Counted from the stretch's first letter, positions 27,735 to 37,630 are shown. The stretch is DNA of 42,581 nucleotides from Gammaproteobacteria bacterium (GCA_021773555.1 JAJFKA010000001.1:1-42581); one strand, 5' to 3'. Numbers and translations are program-made. The notes: generated by a model from the sequence alone, not told the origin.

Positions 27735-29246
27735 ATGTGTGGCATTGTCGGAATGGTTGGTAAAAGTAGTGTCAGGTATGATTTGTACGATGCCCTGACG
27801 GTGCTGCAACATCGTGGACAGGATGCTGCAGGAATCGTGACCTGCGAAGGAGACAAGTTGCACCTTCGTAAGCACAACGGCCTCGTTAGTGACGTCTTCC
27901 GGCAATCTCATATGAATTCGTTATTAGGTAATATGGGCATCGGGCATGTGCGTTATCCCACCGCAGGGACCTCGAGCACAGCTGAAGCACAACCCATGTA
28001 CGTTAACTCACCTTATGGTATTTGCCTCGCTCACAACGGGAACCTCACAAACGATGACGAGTTGAACGAAGACCTGTTCCGTACTGACCGCCGTCATATC
28101 AATACCAATTCTGACACTGAAGTTTTGCTCAACGTATTCGCACACGAACTACAACAAATCGCCGCGCTGCAACCGAGTCCAGAGAATATATTTGAAGCAA
28201 TTACGCGGGTGCATGACCGTGCGATAGGCGCCTATGCGGTGGTTGCCCTGATCACCGGTCATGGCATCGTTGGTTTCCGCGATCCCCACGGTATTCGGCC
28301 AATCCTGTTTGGTCAGCGGGAAACACCACTGGGCATGGAATACATGATCGCTTCAGAAAGTGCGGCACTTCATGTCCTTGGCTTCGATGTGATCGATGAT
28401 ATCGCCCCAGGCGAAGCGGTCTACATTCAATCAAATGGAAAGGTTCACAGAAAACAATGCGCCGCAAAAGTGATTTACAGTCCCTGTATTTTTGAGCATG
28501 TATATCTGGCAAGGCCGGATTCAGTGATTGATGGAATTTCTGTTTACAAGGCTCGGCTGAAAATGGGTGATAAGCTGGCCGACAAAATCCTTAAAGCCAG
28601 ACCCAATCATGACATCGATGTTGTCATCCCGATCCCCGACACCAGTTGTACCTCGGCGCTGCCAATGGCGCATCGATTGAACGTGAAGTATCGGGAAGGC
28701 CTGGTCAAGAACCGCTACATTGGCCGAACATTTATCATGCCAGGCCAACAGCTCCGGAAAAAATCCGTCCGGCGCAAACTGAGCACAATAGATCTTGAAT
28801 TCAGGGGTAAGAATGTCCTGCTGGTAGATGATTCAATCATACGCGGAACCACATCAAAGCAGATCGTCCAGATGGCCAGGGACGCCGGTGCGAACAAAGT
28901 ATATCTTGCCTCGGCCGCGCCTCCGGTTCGCTACCCCAACGTCTACGGTATCGATATGCCAGCGGCCGAGGAGTTTGTCGCTCATGAACAGTCAATTGAG
29001 CAAATTGCGCAATACATTGGCGTGGACTGGCTGGTATATCAGGATCTTAGTGATCTGATTGAGTGCGCGAGTGGAATCAACCCGCGTATTGACCGCTTCG
29101 ACACTTCAATTTTTGACGGCGATTACGTCACCGATGGTATTGATGCAAGTTATCTTGCTCGCATCCGATCACTGCGCAACGATGGCGCCAAGGCGCGTAG
29201 TAACGAAAACGATGCTGCGCTTATGGAACTTCACAACCAGGTCTGA
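27735..29246 (+). CDS. purF: Amidophosphoribosyltransferase
   Basis: PurF (503 aa; E. coli 505) makes phosphoribosylamine from PRPP and glutamine, the first committed step of purine synthesis. The N-terminal nucleophile is C2, directly after the initiator Met with no propeptide (MCGIVGMVG), as in the E. coli type. LQHRGQDAAGI, HVRYPTAGTSS and AHNGNLTND mark the glutaminase domain. The PRPP-binding loop VLLVDDSIIRGTTS lies around residues 360-375 of the type I phosphoribosyltransferase domain. It starts 2 bp after the cvpA stop. There is no Fe-S/propeptide feature of the Bacillus type. Confidence 0.97.
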   Translation: MCGIVGMVGKSSVRYDLYDALTVLQHRGQDAAGIVTCEGDKLHLRKHNGLVSDVFRQSHMNSLLGNMGIGHVRYPTAGTSSTAEAQPMYVNSPYGICLAHNGNLTNDDELNEDLFRTDRRHINTNSDTEVLLNVFAHELQQIAALQPSPENIFEAITRVHDRAIGAYAVVALITGHGIVGFRDPHGIRPILFGQRETPLGMEYMIASESAALHVLGFDVIDDIAPGEAVYIQSNGKVHRKQCAAKVIYSPCIFEHVYLARPDSVIDGISVYKARLKMGDKLADKILKARPNHDIDVVIPIPDTSCTSALPMAHRLNVKYREGLVKNRYIGRTFIMPGQQLRKKSVRRKLSTIDLEFRGKNVLLVDDSIIRGTTSKQIVQMARDAGANKVYLASAAPPVRYPNVYGIDMPAAEEFVAHEQSIEQIAQYIGVDWLVYQDLSDLIECASGINPRIDRFDTSIFDGDYVTDGIDASYLARIRSLRNDGAKARSNENDAALMELHNQV

Positions 29247-29358
29247 GCGTTTGCCGTATTACTATTTCTAGCAAGCTGCGTTATTCCCTGAATCCGCTAA
29301 TGCAAACGCCGAGAGAAAAATTGGCACCAACGAATATGATCGACAAAAAGAAACCAGA

Positions 29359-30279
29359 ATGCAGGCGATAATAAAAGAAACGATAGAGTCTCTCGGGACC
29401 ATACTGCTGGGAAAAGAGCAGCAGATTAAACTTGCGTTAGCCTGCCTGTTCTCTAAAGGTCACCTGTTGATTGAAGATTTACCTGGTATGGGCAAGACGA
29501 CCTTGTCTCTTGCAATTGCTCGAGCGCTATCACTTAGTTACAACCGCATTCAGTTCACCAGCGATCTGTTGCCTGCTGATATCCTCGGGGTGTCTGTGTT
29601 CGACAAGGATTCCGGTGAGTTTGTTTTTCACTCCGGGCCGATCTTCAGCCAATTGGTATTGGCCGATGAAATCAATCGAACGACACCAAAAAGTCAAAGT
29701 GCGTTGCTTGAGGCGATGGAAGAGCGACAGGTAACCGTGGAAGGGGTCACGCGCCCTTTACCCCATCCTTTTTTCGTAATTGCCACCCAGAATCCAAATA
29801 CCCAGGCGGGTACTTTTGCACTACCGGAGTCACAGTTGGACAGATTCCTGATGAGAATTGAACTGGGCTATCCTGATGCCGCGGCGGAGCGAATTCTATT
29901 GAGAGGTGAGGACCGCCGCGACATACTCGCGCGTCTGCAATCAACAATGACACTGGATGAACTCGAAACCTGTCAGGCAGAAGTTCAGCAAATAAAGGTT
30001 TCCGATGCGGTACTCGATTACATTCAGCGACTTGTACAGCATACGCGGCAGGCACCCGAGTTTGCCTATGGACTCTCACCACGAGGTGCACTGGCGCTCT
30101 TGAATTGTGCCCGAAGCTGGAGTTACATCGAGGATCGAACTCATGTCGTACCCGAGGATGTACAGGCAGTCCTGCCTTCCGTAGTTGAACACAGACTGCG
30201 TGAGGCGGCTGATTTTTCCGGACACGGAGGATCGGCGCTGGCGCAACGCCTGTTGACCCGGGTAGATATCATCGGATAA
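29359..30279 (+). CDS. MoxR family AAA+ ATPase
   Basis: This is a MoxR-type AAA+ ATPase (306 aa), a family of chaperone-like proteins often paired with DUF58 and VWA proteins. Walker A is GMGKTT at about residues 43-48 and Walker B is LVLADEINR near residue 99. The sensor/arginine segments TPKSQSALLEAMEERQVT and GTFALPESQLDRFLMRI are typical. The C-terminal lid domain contains YGLSPRGALALLNCAR. With the next two genes it makes a tight three-gene unit (gaps of 8 bp and a 4-bp overlap), the same arrangement as around P. aeruginosa tgpA. The 112-bp gap after purF contains no clear terminator. Confidence 0.93.
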   Translation: MQAIIKETIESLGTILLGKEQQIKLALACLFSKGHLLIEDLPGMGKTTLSLAIARALSLSYNRIQFTSDLLPADILGVSVFDKDSGEFVFHSGPIFSQLVLADEINRTTPKSQSALLEAMEERQVTVEGVTRPLPHPFFVIATQNPNTQAGTFALPESQLDRFLMRIELGYPDAAAERILLRGEDRRDILARLQSTMTLDELETCQAEVQQIKVSDAVLDYIQRLVQHTRQAPEFAYGLSPRGALALLNCARSWSYIEDRTHVVPEDVQAVLPSVVEHRLREAADFSGHGGSALAQRLLTRVDIIG

Positions 30280-30287
30280 AAGTGCCC

Positions 30288-31271
30288 ATGGCTGACGTCA
30301 CGAGTGCGTTTACAGGCTCACCCAGATTCCAAAACTGGCTGAACAAACGTATGCCCCCTGCTAGCAGTGTGACGTTGAACCAGCGAAATATTTTCATCCT
30401 GCCGACCCGTGAAGGTCTGATGTTTGGCCTGCTGATCGGCTTTATGATCCTCGCGGGGATTAACTACCAGAACAGCCTTGTGTTTGGCATGGCATTTTTA
30501 TTGGTCAGTTTGCTAATGGTGAGCATCCTGCACACCTATCGGAATCTTTCCGGTCTGACGATTGTAGCGGGCGCGACACATAGCGCGTTTGCCGGTGAGG
30601 ATGCAGAGTACACGGTGATCCTCAATCGCCTTGGTGCGCGGACCTATGAAGCGCTGCTACTCGGCTGGAATCCAGAGTTACTTCAAGGTGCTGACCTGAT
30701 AGAAGATGAAGAGGTCACCTTGAAACTGTTTGTTGAAACCTCCAGGCGCGGCCGACTGAACCCGGGTCGAATGCTCATTCAGACCTACTACCCTGTAGGT
30801 CTGTTTCGCGCCTGGTCCTGGGTTGACCTCGACGTCAGTTCTATTGTTTATCCCCGGCCGATTCATGCCGGTGCCATCCCGAGCAGTTCAGCAATGAGTG
30901 ACGAGGGTGAACTCATCCAGAAGGAAGGTGTCGATGATTTTTTTGGGCTGAGGACCTACCAGGATGGCGACCCGCTTAACCATGTCGCGTGGAAATCCTA
31001 TGCTCGCTCGGAAGAACTGCTCACGAAACAATTCGCGGCCCTGGCCGACCGGCGTGTCTGGCTTGACTGGCAGTTCTTCACTGGTGTCGATACGGAGGCG
31101 CGACTGGGCCGGTTGTGTTTTTGGGTCGTGCAACTGGATTCCAGCAATGACGAGTATGGATTACGGTTGCCGGGAGTTGAAATACACCCCGGACGTGGCC
31201 CCGCGCACCGGGAGAAGGTGCTGACGACACTCGCACTTTTCGAGTTGGGGGAAACCGGGGGCTACCCATGA
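30288..31271 (+). CDS. DUF58 domain protein
   Basis: This 327-residue membrane-anchored protein has two transmembrane helices near the N-terminus (GLMFGLLIGFMILAG and SLVFGMAFLLVSLLMVSIL). The DUF58 motif follows in the C-terminal half: VDDFFGLRTYQDGDPLNHVAWKSYARSEELLTKQF. DUF58 proteins are partners of MoxR ATPases; their biochemical activity is not established. A GTG at 30282 is an alternative start adding two residues; neither has a strong ribosome-binding site, so translation may be coupled to moxR. The stop overlaps the next gene's ATG by 4 bp, implying fixed stoichiometry with the transglutaminase. Confidence 0.88.
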   Translation: MADVTSAFTGSPRFQNWLNKRMPPASSVTLNQRNIFILPTREGLMFGLLIGFMILAGINYQNSLVFGMAFLLVSLLMVSILHTYRNLSGLTIVAGATHSAFAGEDAEYTVILNRLGARTYEALLLGWNPELLQGADLIEDEEVTLKLFVETSRRGRLNPGRMLIQTYYPVGLFRAWSWVDLDVSSIVYPRPIHAGAIPSSSAMSDEGELIQKEGVDDFFGLRTYQDGDPLNHVAWKSYARSEELLTKQFAALADRRVWLDWQFFTGVDTEARLGRLCFWVVQLDSSNDEYGLRLPGVEIHPGRGPAHREKVLTTLALFELGETGGYP

Positions 31272-33280
31272 CCGGCTTTCAGATTCCCAGAAACAGTCTG
31301 GCCTGGATGCTGGTGGCACAGATTGCAGTGGTGCTGCCGCATTTCCCCAGATTGCCCTATTGGACGATCGCGTTGTGCATTGGTTGTAGCTTGTGGCGGG
31401 TCATGGTGTTTCGTGGACGATGGTCCTATCCCGGACGATGGACAAAGGCGTTGCTTGTCCTGCTCGGTGTCATCGGGCTTGCCTTTGGTTACGGTACCTT
31501 TCTCGGTCTTGATCCGTGGGTTGGATTGTTGATCATGATGTTTATGCTGAAACTGATCGAAATGCATCACCAACGGGATGCCTACATCGTGATTCTGCTC
31601 GGATACTTTGTTGCCCTGACCCAGTTCCTCTACAACCAGGGAATTCCGAGTAGCCTGTACATCTATTTGTGCGTGACCATGATCACTGCTGCGTTGATTG
31701 GATTAAATCAGACCCGGACGCATCTAAAGCCAATTCAGACATTCAAAAAGGCAACCGTGTTGCTACTGCAGGCGATGCCGTTGATGATTGCCTTGTTTAT
31801 TCTGTTTCCTCGAATTGCTCCGTTATGGACTGTGCCACTGCAGACTGATGTTGCGAGAACGGGCGTTGGCGATACCATGACTCCGGGTAATATCGCCTTG
31901 TTAACCCAGTCAGATGAACTGGCATTCCGGGCTACTTTTGAAGGGTCGGCGCCGGTTTTCAGTCAGTTGTATTGGCGCGGTTTGGTATTGTCCCGGCTCG
32001 AGGGAGAGACCTGGTCACAGGAAGACCCCGGCCTTTATGGGCGGCTGGCTCGGCCAAATCAACCTGGCCCCTGGCAGGATAACATGACGTTGCTCGGCGA
32101 TCAGGTAAAGTACAGCGTTATTCTCGAGCCGACTAACAGAAACTTTCTGTTCAGCCTGACCATGCCGGAACCGATCAGTAAAGAAGGCGTCGGGCTGGTC
32201 AGGGATTTCAGATTTTACTCGTTTCGGAAAATTCGCTCGAAACTTCGTTATGAAGTGAGCTCATGGCTGCAGTATCGCAGCGATGTTGAACTGTCGCCGT
32301 TCTGGCGGTATCGCTATACCTTGCTACCGGAGAGCAGTAACCCACGTGCCCGACAGCTTTCGGCCAGACTCCGGGCAGGTTCCAGTGACGAGATGGACTA
32401 CATCAGGAATGTTCTTCGCATGTATAACCTGCAGGAATTCGTCTACACCTTGAGTCCCCCGGTGCTCGGGTCTGATTCTATAGACTCGTTTCTGCTGGAC
32501 AGCAAGCGAGGTTTCTGTGAGCACTACGCAGGCAGTTTTACGTTCCTGATGCGAGCAGCGGGTATACCAGCGCGCGTGGTCGTGGGCTACCAGGGAGGAG
32601 AATACAATCGCATTGGAAATTATGTGGAAGTTCGTCAGTTTGATGCCCACGCGTGGACAGAAGTGTGGCAGCCCGGCCAAGGTTGGCTCCGGGTCGACCC
32701 GACTTCAGCGGTTGCACCTGAGCGGATTGAAAGTGGGCTCGAGTCAGCAATTGATGACGAAGACAGCTTCCTCGCTAACCTGCCTTTGTCATGGATGAAA
32801 TACCGACAAACCTTGTGGATAACTGAAATTCGCTTGCAACTGAGTGCCATTGGACACTATTGGGACTCCTGGGTAGTGGGTTATACACCCGGAATGCAGA
32901 TGAGTTTACTGACCAGATATTTAGGAGATTTTGATCGCCAGAAACTTGGCCTGATAATGCTCTTAACGTTTTTCAGCCTGCTTGGAATTGTGGCGTTTAT
33001 CGTGCTCGGAAAGAGAAGCCATAAAAAGCTGATGGCGGTGGACAGAAATTACCTGCGATATTGTCACTATCTTGAAAAACAAGGATTACCTCGGCAGATT
33101 GGCGAGGGACCCGAGGATTTTGCCGGCCGGGTGTGTGCACTTAAACCTGAACTGGCCGTTGTCGTGAACGCGGTGACTGACGCTTATGTAGAGGCGAACT
33201 ATGCGGCTAATAATCCGTCGGATGTGAGGCGGCTTCGACGCGCGATCAGGGGTTTTAGACTCAAAACCCTCTCGATCTGA
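31268..33280 (+). CDS. tgpA: Membrane protein with DUF3488 and transglutaminase-like domain (TgpA type)
   Basis: This 670-residue inner-membrane protein resembles P. aeruginosa TgpA, whose periplasmic transglutaminase-like domain is needed for growth. The N-terminal third is DUF3488 with about five to six hydrophobic segments. The periplasmic part holds the papain-like triad: C417 in GFCEHYAGSFTFLMRAAGIPAR, H461 in DAHAWTEVW, and D477 in WLRVDPTSAVAPERIE. A last transmembrane helix (LGLIMLLTFFSLLGIVAFIVL) is near residue 570, followed by a cytoplasmic DUF4129-like tail. The triad is complete, so it should be active. Substrates are unknown; the link to the MoxR/DUF58 pair suggests envelope maintenance. 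Confidence 0.92.
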   Translation: MTGFQIPRNSLAWMLVAQIAVVLPHFPRLPYWTIALCIGCSLWRVMVFRGRWSYPGRWTKALLVLLGVIGLAFGYGTFLGLDPWVGLLIMMFMLKLIEMHHQRDAYIVILLGYFVALTQFLYNQGIPSSLYIYLCVTMITAALIGLNQTRTHLKPIQTFKKATVLLLQAMPLMIALFILFPRIAPLWTVPLQTDVARTGVGDTMTPGNIALLTQSDELAFRATFEGSAPVFSQLYWRGLVLSRLEGETWSQEDPGLYGRLARPNQPGPWQDNMTLLGDQVKYSVILEPTNRNFLFSLTMPEPISKEGVGLVRDFRFYSFRKIRSKLRYEVSSWLQYRSDVELSPFWRYRYTLLPESSNPRARQLSARLRAGSSDEMDYIRNVLRMYNLQEFVYTLSPPVLGSDSIDSFLLDSKRGFCEHYAGSFTFLMRAAGIPARVVVGYQGGEYNRIGNYVEVRQFDAHAWTEVWQPGQGWLRVDPTSAVAPERIESGLESAIDDEDSFLANLPLSWMKYRQTLWITEIRLQLSAIGHYWDSWVVGYTPGMQMSLLTRYLGDFDRQKLGLIMLLTFFSLLGIVAFIVLGKRSHKKLMAVDRNYLRYCHYLEKQGLPRQIGEGPEDFAGRVCALKPELAVVVNAVTDAYVEANYAANNPSDVRRLRRAIRGFRLKTLSI

Positions 33281-33349
33281 CAAAATGCTTCAACCCCTCG
33301 GTTGCGATCAAGCCCCACCGTCATGCGCGAATTTGCATCCTGCTGAGTA

Positions 33350-35932
33350 TTACGCCCTCGCTACCTCCACCACATTCACGGCTGGAATGGTTGCCTGATC
33401 CGCAAGTTTTTTGAATGACTCGATCTCGTTGAAATTCAGATAACGGTAGATATCCGATGACAGCGTATCAAGCCCCTTTGCATACTCCATATATTCTTCG
33501 ACCGAAGGTAGCTTTCCGAGCACGCTGGCGACAGCAGCGAGTTCAGCAGACGCGAGGTAAACATCCGCACCGTCACCCAGCCGATTTGGGAAGTTTCTGG
33601 TTGAAGTTGACACGCACGTCGAATTTGGTGCAATACGCGCCTGATTCCCCATGCACAAAGAACAACCTGGCATTTCAGTTCTGGCTCCCGCCTGTGCAAA
33701 GATGTTGTAGACACCTTCTTCCATAAGCTGGTGCTGATCCATCTTTGTTGGAGGAGAGATCCACAGCCGCGTGGGAATGGATCTGGCATTGCTGAGCATG
33801 CTTGCAGCAGCGCGAAAATGTCCGATATTGGTCATACAAGAGCCGATGAACACCTCATCGATGTGGCTTCCAGCGACAGCAGAGAGTGGCTTGATATCGT
33901 CGGGATCATTCGGGCAGGCGAGCAATGGTTCCTTAATTTCGTTCAGATCAATTTCAATCACTTCGAAATACTCGGCATCAGCATCTGGTTCGAGTAACAC
34001 TGGATTTTTCAGCCAGTCCTCCATCGCAGAAATTCGTCGGGAGATGGTACGTGCGTCTCCATAGCCTTCGCCAATCATCCACTTGAGTAACGTCACGTTT
34101 GAAGTGATGTATTCGATCGTGGATGCCAGGCCAAGCCGAATGGTACATCCACCGGCTGATCGCTCCGCCGAGGCGTCACTGATTTCGAAAGCCTGCTCAA
34201 TCTTAAGGTCAGGTAATCCTTCAACCTCCAGGATACGACCCGAGAACACATTCTTCTTGCCCTCTTTGGCTACGGTCAGCAAACCGCGCTGAATAGCAGC
34301 ATAGGGAATGGCATTAACCAGGTCCCGCAAAGTGATACCGGGTTGAATCTCTCCTTTGAAACGCACCAGCACTGATTCGGGCATGTCTAGCGGCATAACG
34401 CCAATAGCAGCGGCAAACGCTACCAGTCCTGATCCAGCTGGGAAGCTTATGCCCATTGGAAATCGAGTATGTGAGTCGCCGCCTGTACCAACTGTGTCGG
34501 GTAGTAACATGCGGTTCAGCCAGGAATGGATGATGCCGTCTCCGGGTCGCAACGCGACACCACCCCGGGTCTGGATGAAGTCAGGCAGGTTGTGCTGGGT
34601 ATCGATATCGACCGGTTTCGGATAAGCGGCTGTGTGACAAAAAGACTGCATCACCAGGTCTGCTGAAAATCCAAGGCAGGCCAGTTCCTTTAATTCATCA
34701 CGGGTCATGGGTCCGGTAGTATCTTGCGAGCCCACGGTTGTCATTCTGGGTTCACAGTAGGTGCCCGGTCGAATACCGTCAACACCACAGGCCCTGCCAA
34801 CAATTTTTTGTGCCAGCGTGAAGCCTTTACTGGACTCCTCTGCCGGTGTCGGCAGGCGGAACACATCGCTCGGTCCCAGCCCCAGCGTCTCCCTGGCCCG
34901 GGTCGTTAGTCCCCTGCCGATAATCAGCGGGATGCGCCCGCCAGCCTGAACTTCATCCAACAGTACTTCTGTGGCCAGTTCGAATTCCGCCAGGGTCTCC
35001 CCTGTTTCCTCGTTAGTGACCTTTCCTTCATAGGGGTAAATCGATATGACATCGCCCATATTCATTTTGGAGACGTCGCATTCGATTGGCAGCGCGCCTG
35101 CATCTTCCATGGTGTTAAAGAAGATCGGCGCGATCTTGCCGCCGAGGACAACGCCACCGTCACGTTTGTTGGGTATATGGGGGATATCGTGTCCCATATG
35201 CCAGAGGACCGAATTGGTGGCTGACTTGCGCGACGAACCAGTACCAACTACATCACCAACATAGGCAAGACCGTGACCTTTGTTCTTTAGCTGATCGATT
35301 GTTTGCAACGGTTTGTCAAACGTTTTTGACAGCATGGCTTTTGCGTGCAGGGGAATATCGGGTCGGCTCCATGCGTCTCCCGCAGGCGAAAGGTCGTCAG
35401 TGTTTGTTTCACCTTCCACCATAAACACGGTCATGGTTATTTTTTCGGACACCTTGTCTTTATTGGTGAACCATTCCGCATTTGCCCAGGACTCCAGCAC
35501 GCGTTTTGCGTGGGGATTTGAAGCAGACTTTTCCACAACATCATGAAATGCGTCGAACATCAGCAGAGTTCGGGACAATCCGGCTGCGGCAGTTTCTGCT
35601 ACTTCAGCATCATCCAGCAATTCAACCAGCGAGTCGATATTGTAACCACCGAGCATGGTGCCCAGCAGGTAGGTCGCTTTTTCCCGGTCGATAACCGGCG
35701 ATACTGTGTCTCCCCTGGCAACTGCAGTCAGGAAGGCAGCTTTAACGTAGGCAGCGTCATCAACACCGGCCGGAACTCTGTTTGCTATCAGGTCGAGGAT
35801 AAAATCTTCTTCACCTGCGGGTGGCGCTTTTAAAAGCTCCACCAAATCGTTAACCTGTTCGGCCGAAAGTGGGAGGGGATCTATGCCTTGCTCGGCCCGT
35901 TCAGAGACGTGTTGTCGGTATGCTTCAAGCAC
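33350..35932 (-). CDS. acnB: Aconitate hydratase B
   Basis: AcnB (860 aa; E. coli 865) interconverts citrate and isocitrate using a [4Fe-4S] cluster and can bind mRNA when the cluster is lost. The N-terminal HEAT-like domain ([16 protein letters not shown]) is followed by the swivel domain ([22 protein letters not shown]), and the catalytic domains contain the cluster ligands in [11 protein letters not shown] and GCSLCMGNQ. It starts with GTG at 35932, which aligns exactly with E. coli residue 1 and has GAGGA 7 bp upstream. An out-of-frame ATG just upstream reads only three codons to a stop overlapping the start. It is divergent from miaE and adds another TCA enzyme to this window. Confidence 0.98.
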   Translation of the reverse strand: MLEAYRQHVSERAEQGIDPLPLSAEQVNDLVELLKAPPAGEEDFILDLIANRVPAGVDDAAYVKAAFLTAVARGDTVSPVIDREKATYLLGTMLGGYNIDSLVELLDDAEVAETAAAGLSRTLLMFDAFHDVVEKSASNPHAKRVLESWANAEWFTNKDKVSEKITMTVFMVEGETNTDDLSPAGDAWSRPDIPLHAKAMLSKTFDKPLQTIDQLKNKGHGLAYVGDVVGTGSSRKSATNSVLWHMGHDIPHIPNKRDGGVVLGGKIAPIFFNTMEDAGALPIECDVSKMNMGDVISIYPYEGKVTNEETGETLAEFELATEVLLDEVQAGGRIPLIIGRGLTTRARETLGLGPSDVFRLPTPAEESSKGFTLAQKIVGRACGVDGIRPGTYCEPRMTTVGSQDTTGPMTRDELKELACLGFSADLVMQSFCHTAAYPKPVDIDTQHNLPDFIQTRGGVALRPGDGIIHSWLNRMLLPDTVGTGGDSHTRFPMGISFPAGSGLVAFAAAIGVMPLDMPESVLVRFKGEIQPGITLRDLVNAIPYAAIQRGLLTVAKEGKKNVFSGRILEVEGLPDLKIEQAFEISDASAERSAGGCTIRLGLASTIEYITSNVTLLKWMIGEGYGDARTISRRISAMEDWLKNPVLLEPDADAEYFEVIEIDLNEIKEPLLACPNDPDDIKPLSAVAGSHIDEVFIGSCMTNIGHFRAAASMLSNARSIPTRLWISPPTKMDQHQLMEEGVYNIFAQAGARTEMPGCSLCMGNQARIAPNSTCVSTSTRNFPNRLGDGADVYLASAELAAVASVLGKLPSVEEYMEYAKGLDTLSSDIYRYLNFNEIESFKKLADQATIPAVNVVEVARA

Positions 35933-36015
35933 TCATTGTTCCTCGTTCAAATCGTGGCAAGGGCAGGGTAGCAGTCAATTTTTCAATCGAGGTACGGACC
36001 CTGAAAAGGGGCGAC

Positions 36016-36044
36016 AGTCTAACCGAAAAGCGTCATAAAGTTAA
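36016..36044 (-). promoter_or_regulatory. Candidate sigma-70 promoter for acnB
   Basis: On the minus strand, TTAACT (36044-36039) is followed after exactly 17 bp by TAGACT (36021-36016); each matches the consensus at four of six bases. Transcription would begin near 36009, leaving a leader of about 75 bases. No clear Fur-type palindrome is seen in the 145-bp acnB/miaE gap. Confidence 0.4.
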
Positions 36045-36077
36045 GCGACCAACATTCACCACAGGTTTTGTAAGGCC

Positions 36078-36668
36078 ATGAATGTCAACAGTTTTTTAAG
36101 ATGTGCAACACCCGATGCCTGGCTGGCGGCGGTGCCATCAAACCTGCCTGTGCTGCTGGTTGATCACGCCAACTGTGAGAAAAAAGCTGCTTCCACGGCG
36201 CTCAATCTGATCTATCGCTATGTGGACAAGCCAGACCTCATGATGCAGTTATCCAAACTTGCCCGCGAGGAATTACGTCACTTCGAACAGGTGCTCGCCT
36301 TACTGGCATCGCGCGAAATTGAATATCGACATGTTTCGCCGGCGCGATATGCAGGTGGACTGCGTGATGGCGTGCGCACATTTGAACCGGCCAGGTTAGT
36401 CGATACACTCATTGTTTGCGCCATCGTTGAAGCGCGCAGTTGTGAGCGGTTTCAGATGCTGCTTGCGGTGCTTGATGATGAACTGGCGGGATTTTATGCT
36501 TCGCTGCTTAAATCAGAGGAACGGCATTTCAACGTCTACCTGAAGATGGCAAGGACCTATGGTGGTTCGGAAATCGACGCCCGAATTGAACATTTCCTCG
36601 ACCTGGATAAGCAACTGATTCTGGAACCGGATACCGACTTCCGATTTCACAGTGGGCCACCGGGCTGA
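36078..36668 (+). CDS. miaE: tRNA 2-methylthio-N6-isopentenyladenosine-37 hydroxylase
   Basis: MiaE (196 aa) is an oxygen-dependent diiron enzyme that hydroxylates the isopentenyl side chain of ms2i6A37 in tRNAs reading UNN codons. The carboxylate/histidine diiron ligands are visible in a four-helix pattern: KLAREELRHFEQV, IVEARSCERFQ and LLKSEERHFNVYL. VDHANCEKKAASTALNLIYRY is the N-terminal ligand helix with a Glu. The gene is patchily distributed among gammaproteobacteria and absent from E. coli K-12 but present in Salmonella and pseudomonads. It is expected to work after MiaA and MiaB, which are not in the window. It converges with lpxH 5 bp away. Confidence 0.94.
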   Translation: MNVNSFLRCATPDAWLAAVPSNLPVLLVDHANCEKKAASTALNLIYRYVDKPDLMMQLSKLAREELRHFEQVLALLASREIEYRHVSPARYAGGLRDGVRTFEPARLVDTLIVCAIVEARSCERFQMLLAVLDDELAGFYASLLKSEERHFNVYLKMARTYGGSEIDARIEHFLDLDKQLILEPDTDFRFHSGPPG

Positions 36669-36686
36669 TTCCCCTAAATCGGGAAT
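36668..36686. terminator. Hairpin between convergent miaE and lpxH
   Basis: ATTCCC at 36668-36673 pairs with GGGAAT at 36681-36686 around a seven-base loop. The palindrome overlaps the last base of miaE and the end of lpxH. There is no T run, so it would be a weak or bidirectional terminator at best, or a stabilising 3' hairpin. Confidence 0.3.
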
Positions 36687-37387
36687 GAAACCAGCGAACG
36701 TTGAGTCTCATCCAGTTCCAGATACCACCCGTGTTTGTCCCAATCCCCCAGGACAATGCGTTGTGCGGGTTGTCCGGCAACGACCAGGTCATGGGTTGCC
36801 GGTCGATGGGTGTGTCCGTGGATGAGCAGGCCGACCCCCTGTTCTGTCATAACACGCACGACTTCCTCCAGGGTCACATCCATGATGTCTTCGGCGGTTT
36901 CACGGGTGTGCTGTTTGCTCTGGGTACGAGCATTACTGGCAATCAGGGCGCGTTCTTCCAGTGATTTGGATAACAGATCCAGTTGCACCGGTGTGCTGCG
37001 CAGCATCGCGCGTAGCTTCATATATGCCTCATCCCGTGTGCAGAGACTATCGCCATGCATGAGCAGAACAGGTTCACCGCCAATGTCGATGATAGAGGGG
37101 TCGGGCAGAAGTTTACAGCCGGTGGCGTTACAGAACTCCTGGCCCAGCAGGAAGTCACGATTGCCGTGCATAATGTACTTTGGCAGGCTGATTTCGGCCA
37201 GAGTTTTGATGATTTCAGCGTTGAATGGTGTTTCGTGATCGTCGCCGAGCCAGACCTCGAAGAAATCTCCCAGGATATACAGGCGTTCGATGCCGACGGG
37301 CAGGTTAGCAAGCAGCTTAATGAAACCGCGGGTGATATCGGGCCGATTTTCATCAAGATGAAGGTCCGAAATAAAAAGGTAACTCAT
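36674..37387 (-). CDS. lpxH: UDP-2,3-diacylglucosamine diphosphatase
   Basis: LpxH (237 aa; E. coli 240) hydrolyses UDP-2,3-diacylglucosamine to lipid X and UMP, the fourth step of lipid A synthesis, at the inner face of the cytoplasmic membrane. It is a calcineurin-like metallophosphoesterase with all metal motifs: SDLHLDENRPD, GDFFEVWLGDD, HGNRDFLLG, MHGD and IHGHTHRP. I place the start at the ATG ending at 37387, which aligns with the family (MSYLFISDLHL) and has an AGGCGGA-type site upstream; the frame extends six codons further to a TTG. Its presence confirms a lipopolysaccharide-bearing outer membrane. Confidence 0.96.
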   Translation of the reverse strand: MSYLFISDLHLDENRPDITRGFIKLLANLPVGIERLYILGDFFEVWLGDDHETPFNAEIIKTLAEISLPKYIMHGNRDFLLGQEFCNATGCKLLPDPSIIDIGGEPVLLMHGDSLCTRDEAYMKLRAMLRSTPVQLDLLSKSLEERALIASNARTQSKQHTRETAEDIMDVTLEEVVRVMTEQGVGLLIHGHTHRPATHDLVVAGQPAQRIVLGDWDKHGWYLELDETQRSLVSFPI

Positions 37388-37413
37388 GCCTGTTCCGCCT
37401 GGCAAGAAGCCAA

Positions 37414-37443
37414 TTGACTGTATCGTCTCTGTTTAAGTAGAAT
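37414..37443 (+). promoter_or_regulatory. Stable-RNA-type sigma-70 promoter for the tRNA cluster
   Basis: TTGACT at 37414-37419 and TAGAAT at 37438-37443 are separated by 18 bp, each matching the consensus at five of six bases. The following GCGGCCC is a GC-rich discriminator of the kind linked to growth-rate and stringent control of rRNA and tRNA genes. Transcription would begin about 100 bp before tRNA-Pro, leaving a trimmed leader. Confidence 0.65.
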
Positions 37444-37553
37444 GCGGCCCTCTCGATCGGCGTTACCTGGGTACGTTCAGTTAAGTCGGTGCCGGGAATT
37501 GTCGCGGAGGCATTATCTTAAGCTTTACAGTCTCTCGCAACAGGCAATTGAAA

Positions 37554-37630
37554 CGGGGTATAGCGCAGTCTGGTAGCGCGCCTGCTTTGGGAGCAGGATG
37601 TCGGGAGTTCGAATCTCTCTACCCCGACCA
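37554..37630 (+). tRNA. tRNA-Pro (TGG anticodon)
   Basis: This 77-nt gene has a seven-pair acceptor stem (CGGGGTA with TACCCCG), D arm AGCGCAGTCTGGTAGCGC, anticodon loop TTTGGGA reading TGG, T arm with GTTCGAATC, and encoded CCA. It corresponds to E. coli proM and reads CCN proline codons, especially CCA and CCG. It is first in a three-tRNA cluster. Confidence 0.97.

Noticed and set aside
29247-29309. GCGTTTGC and GCAAACGC flanking 47 bp just after purF, a possible terminator
   Set aside because: The loop is too long for an intrinsic terminator and there is no T run; probably chance.
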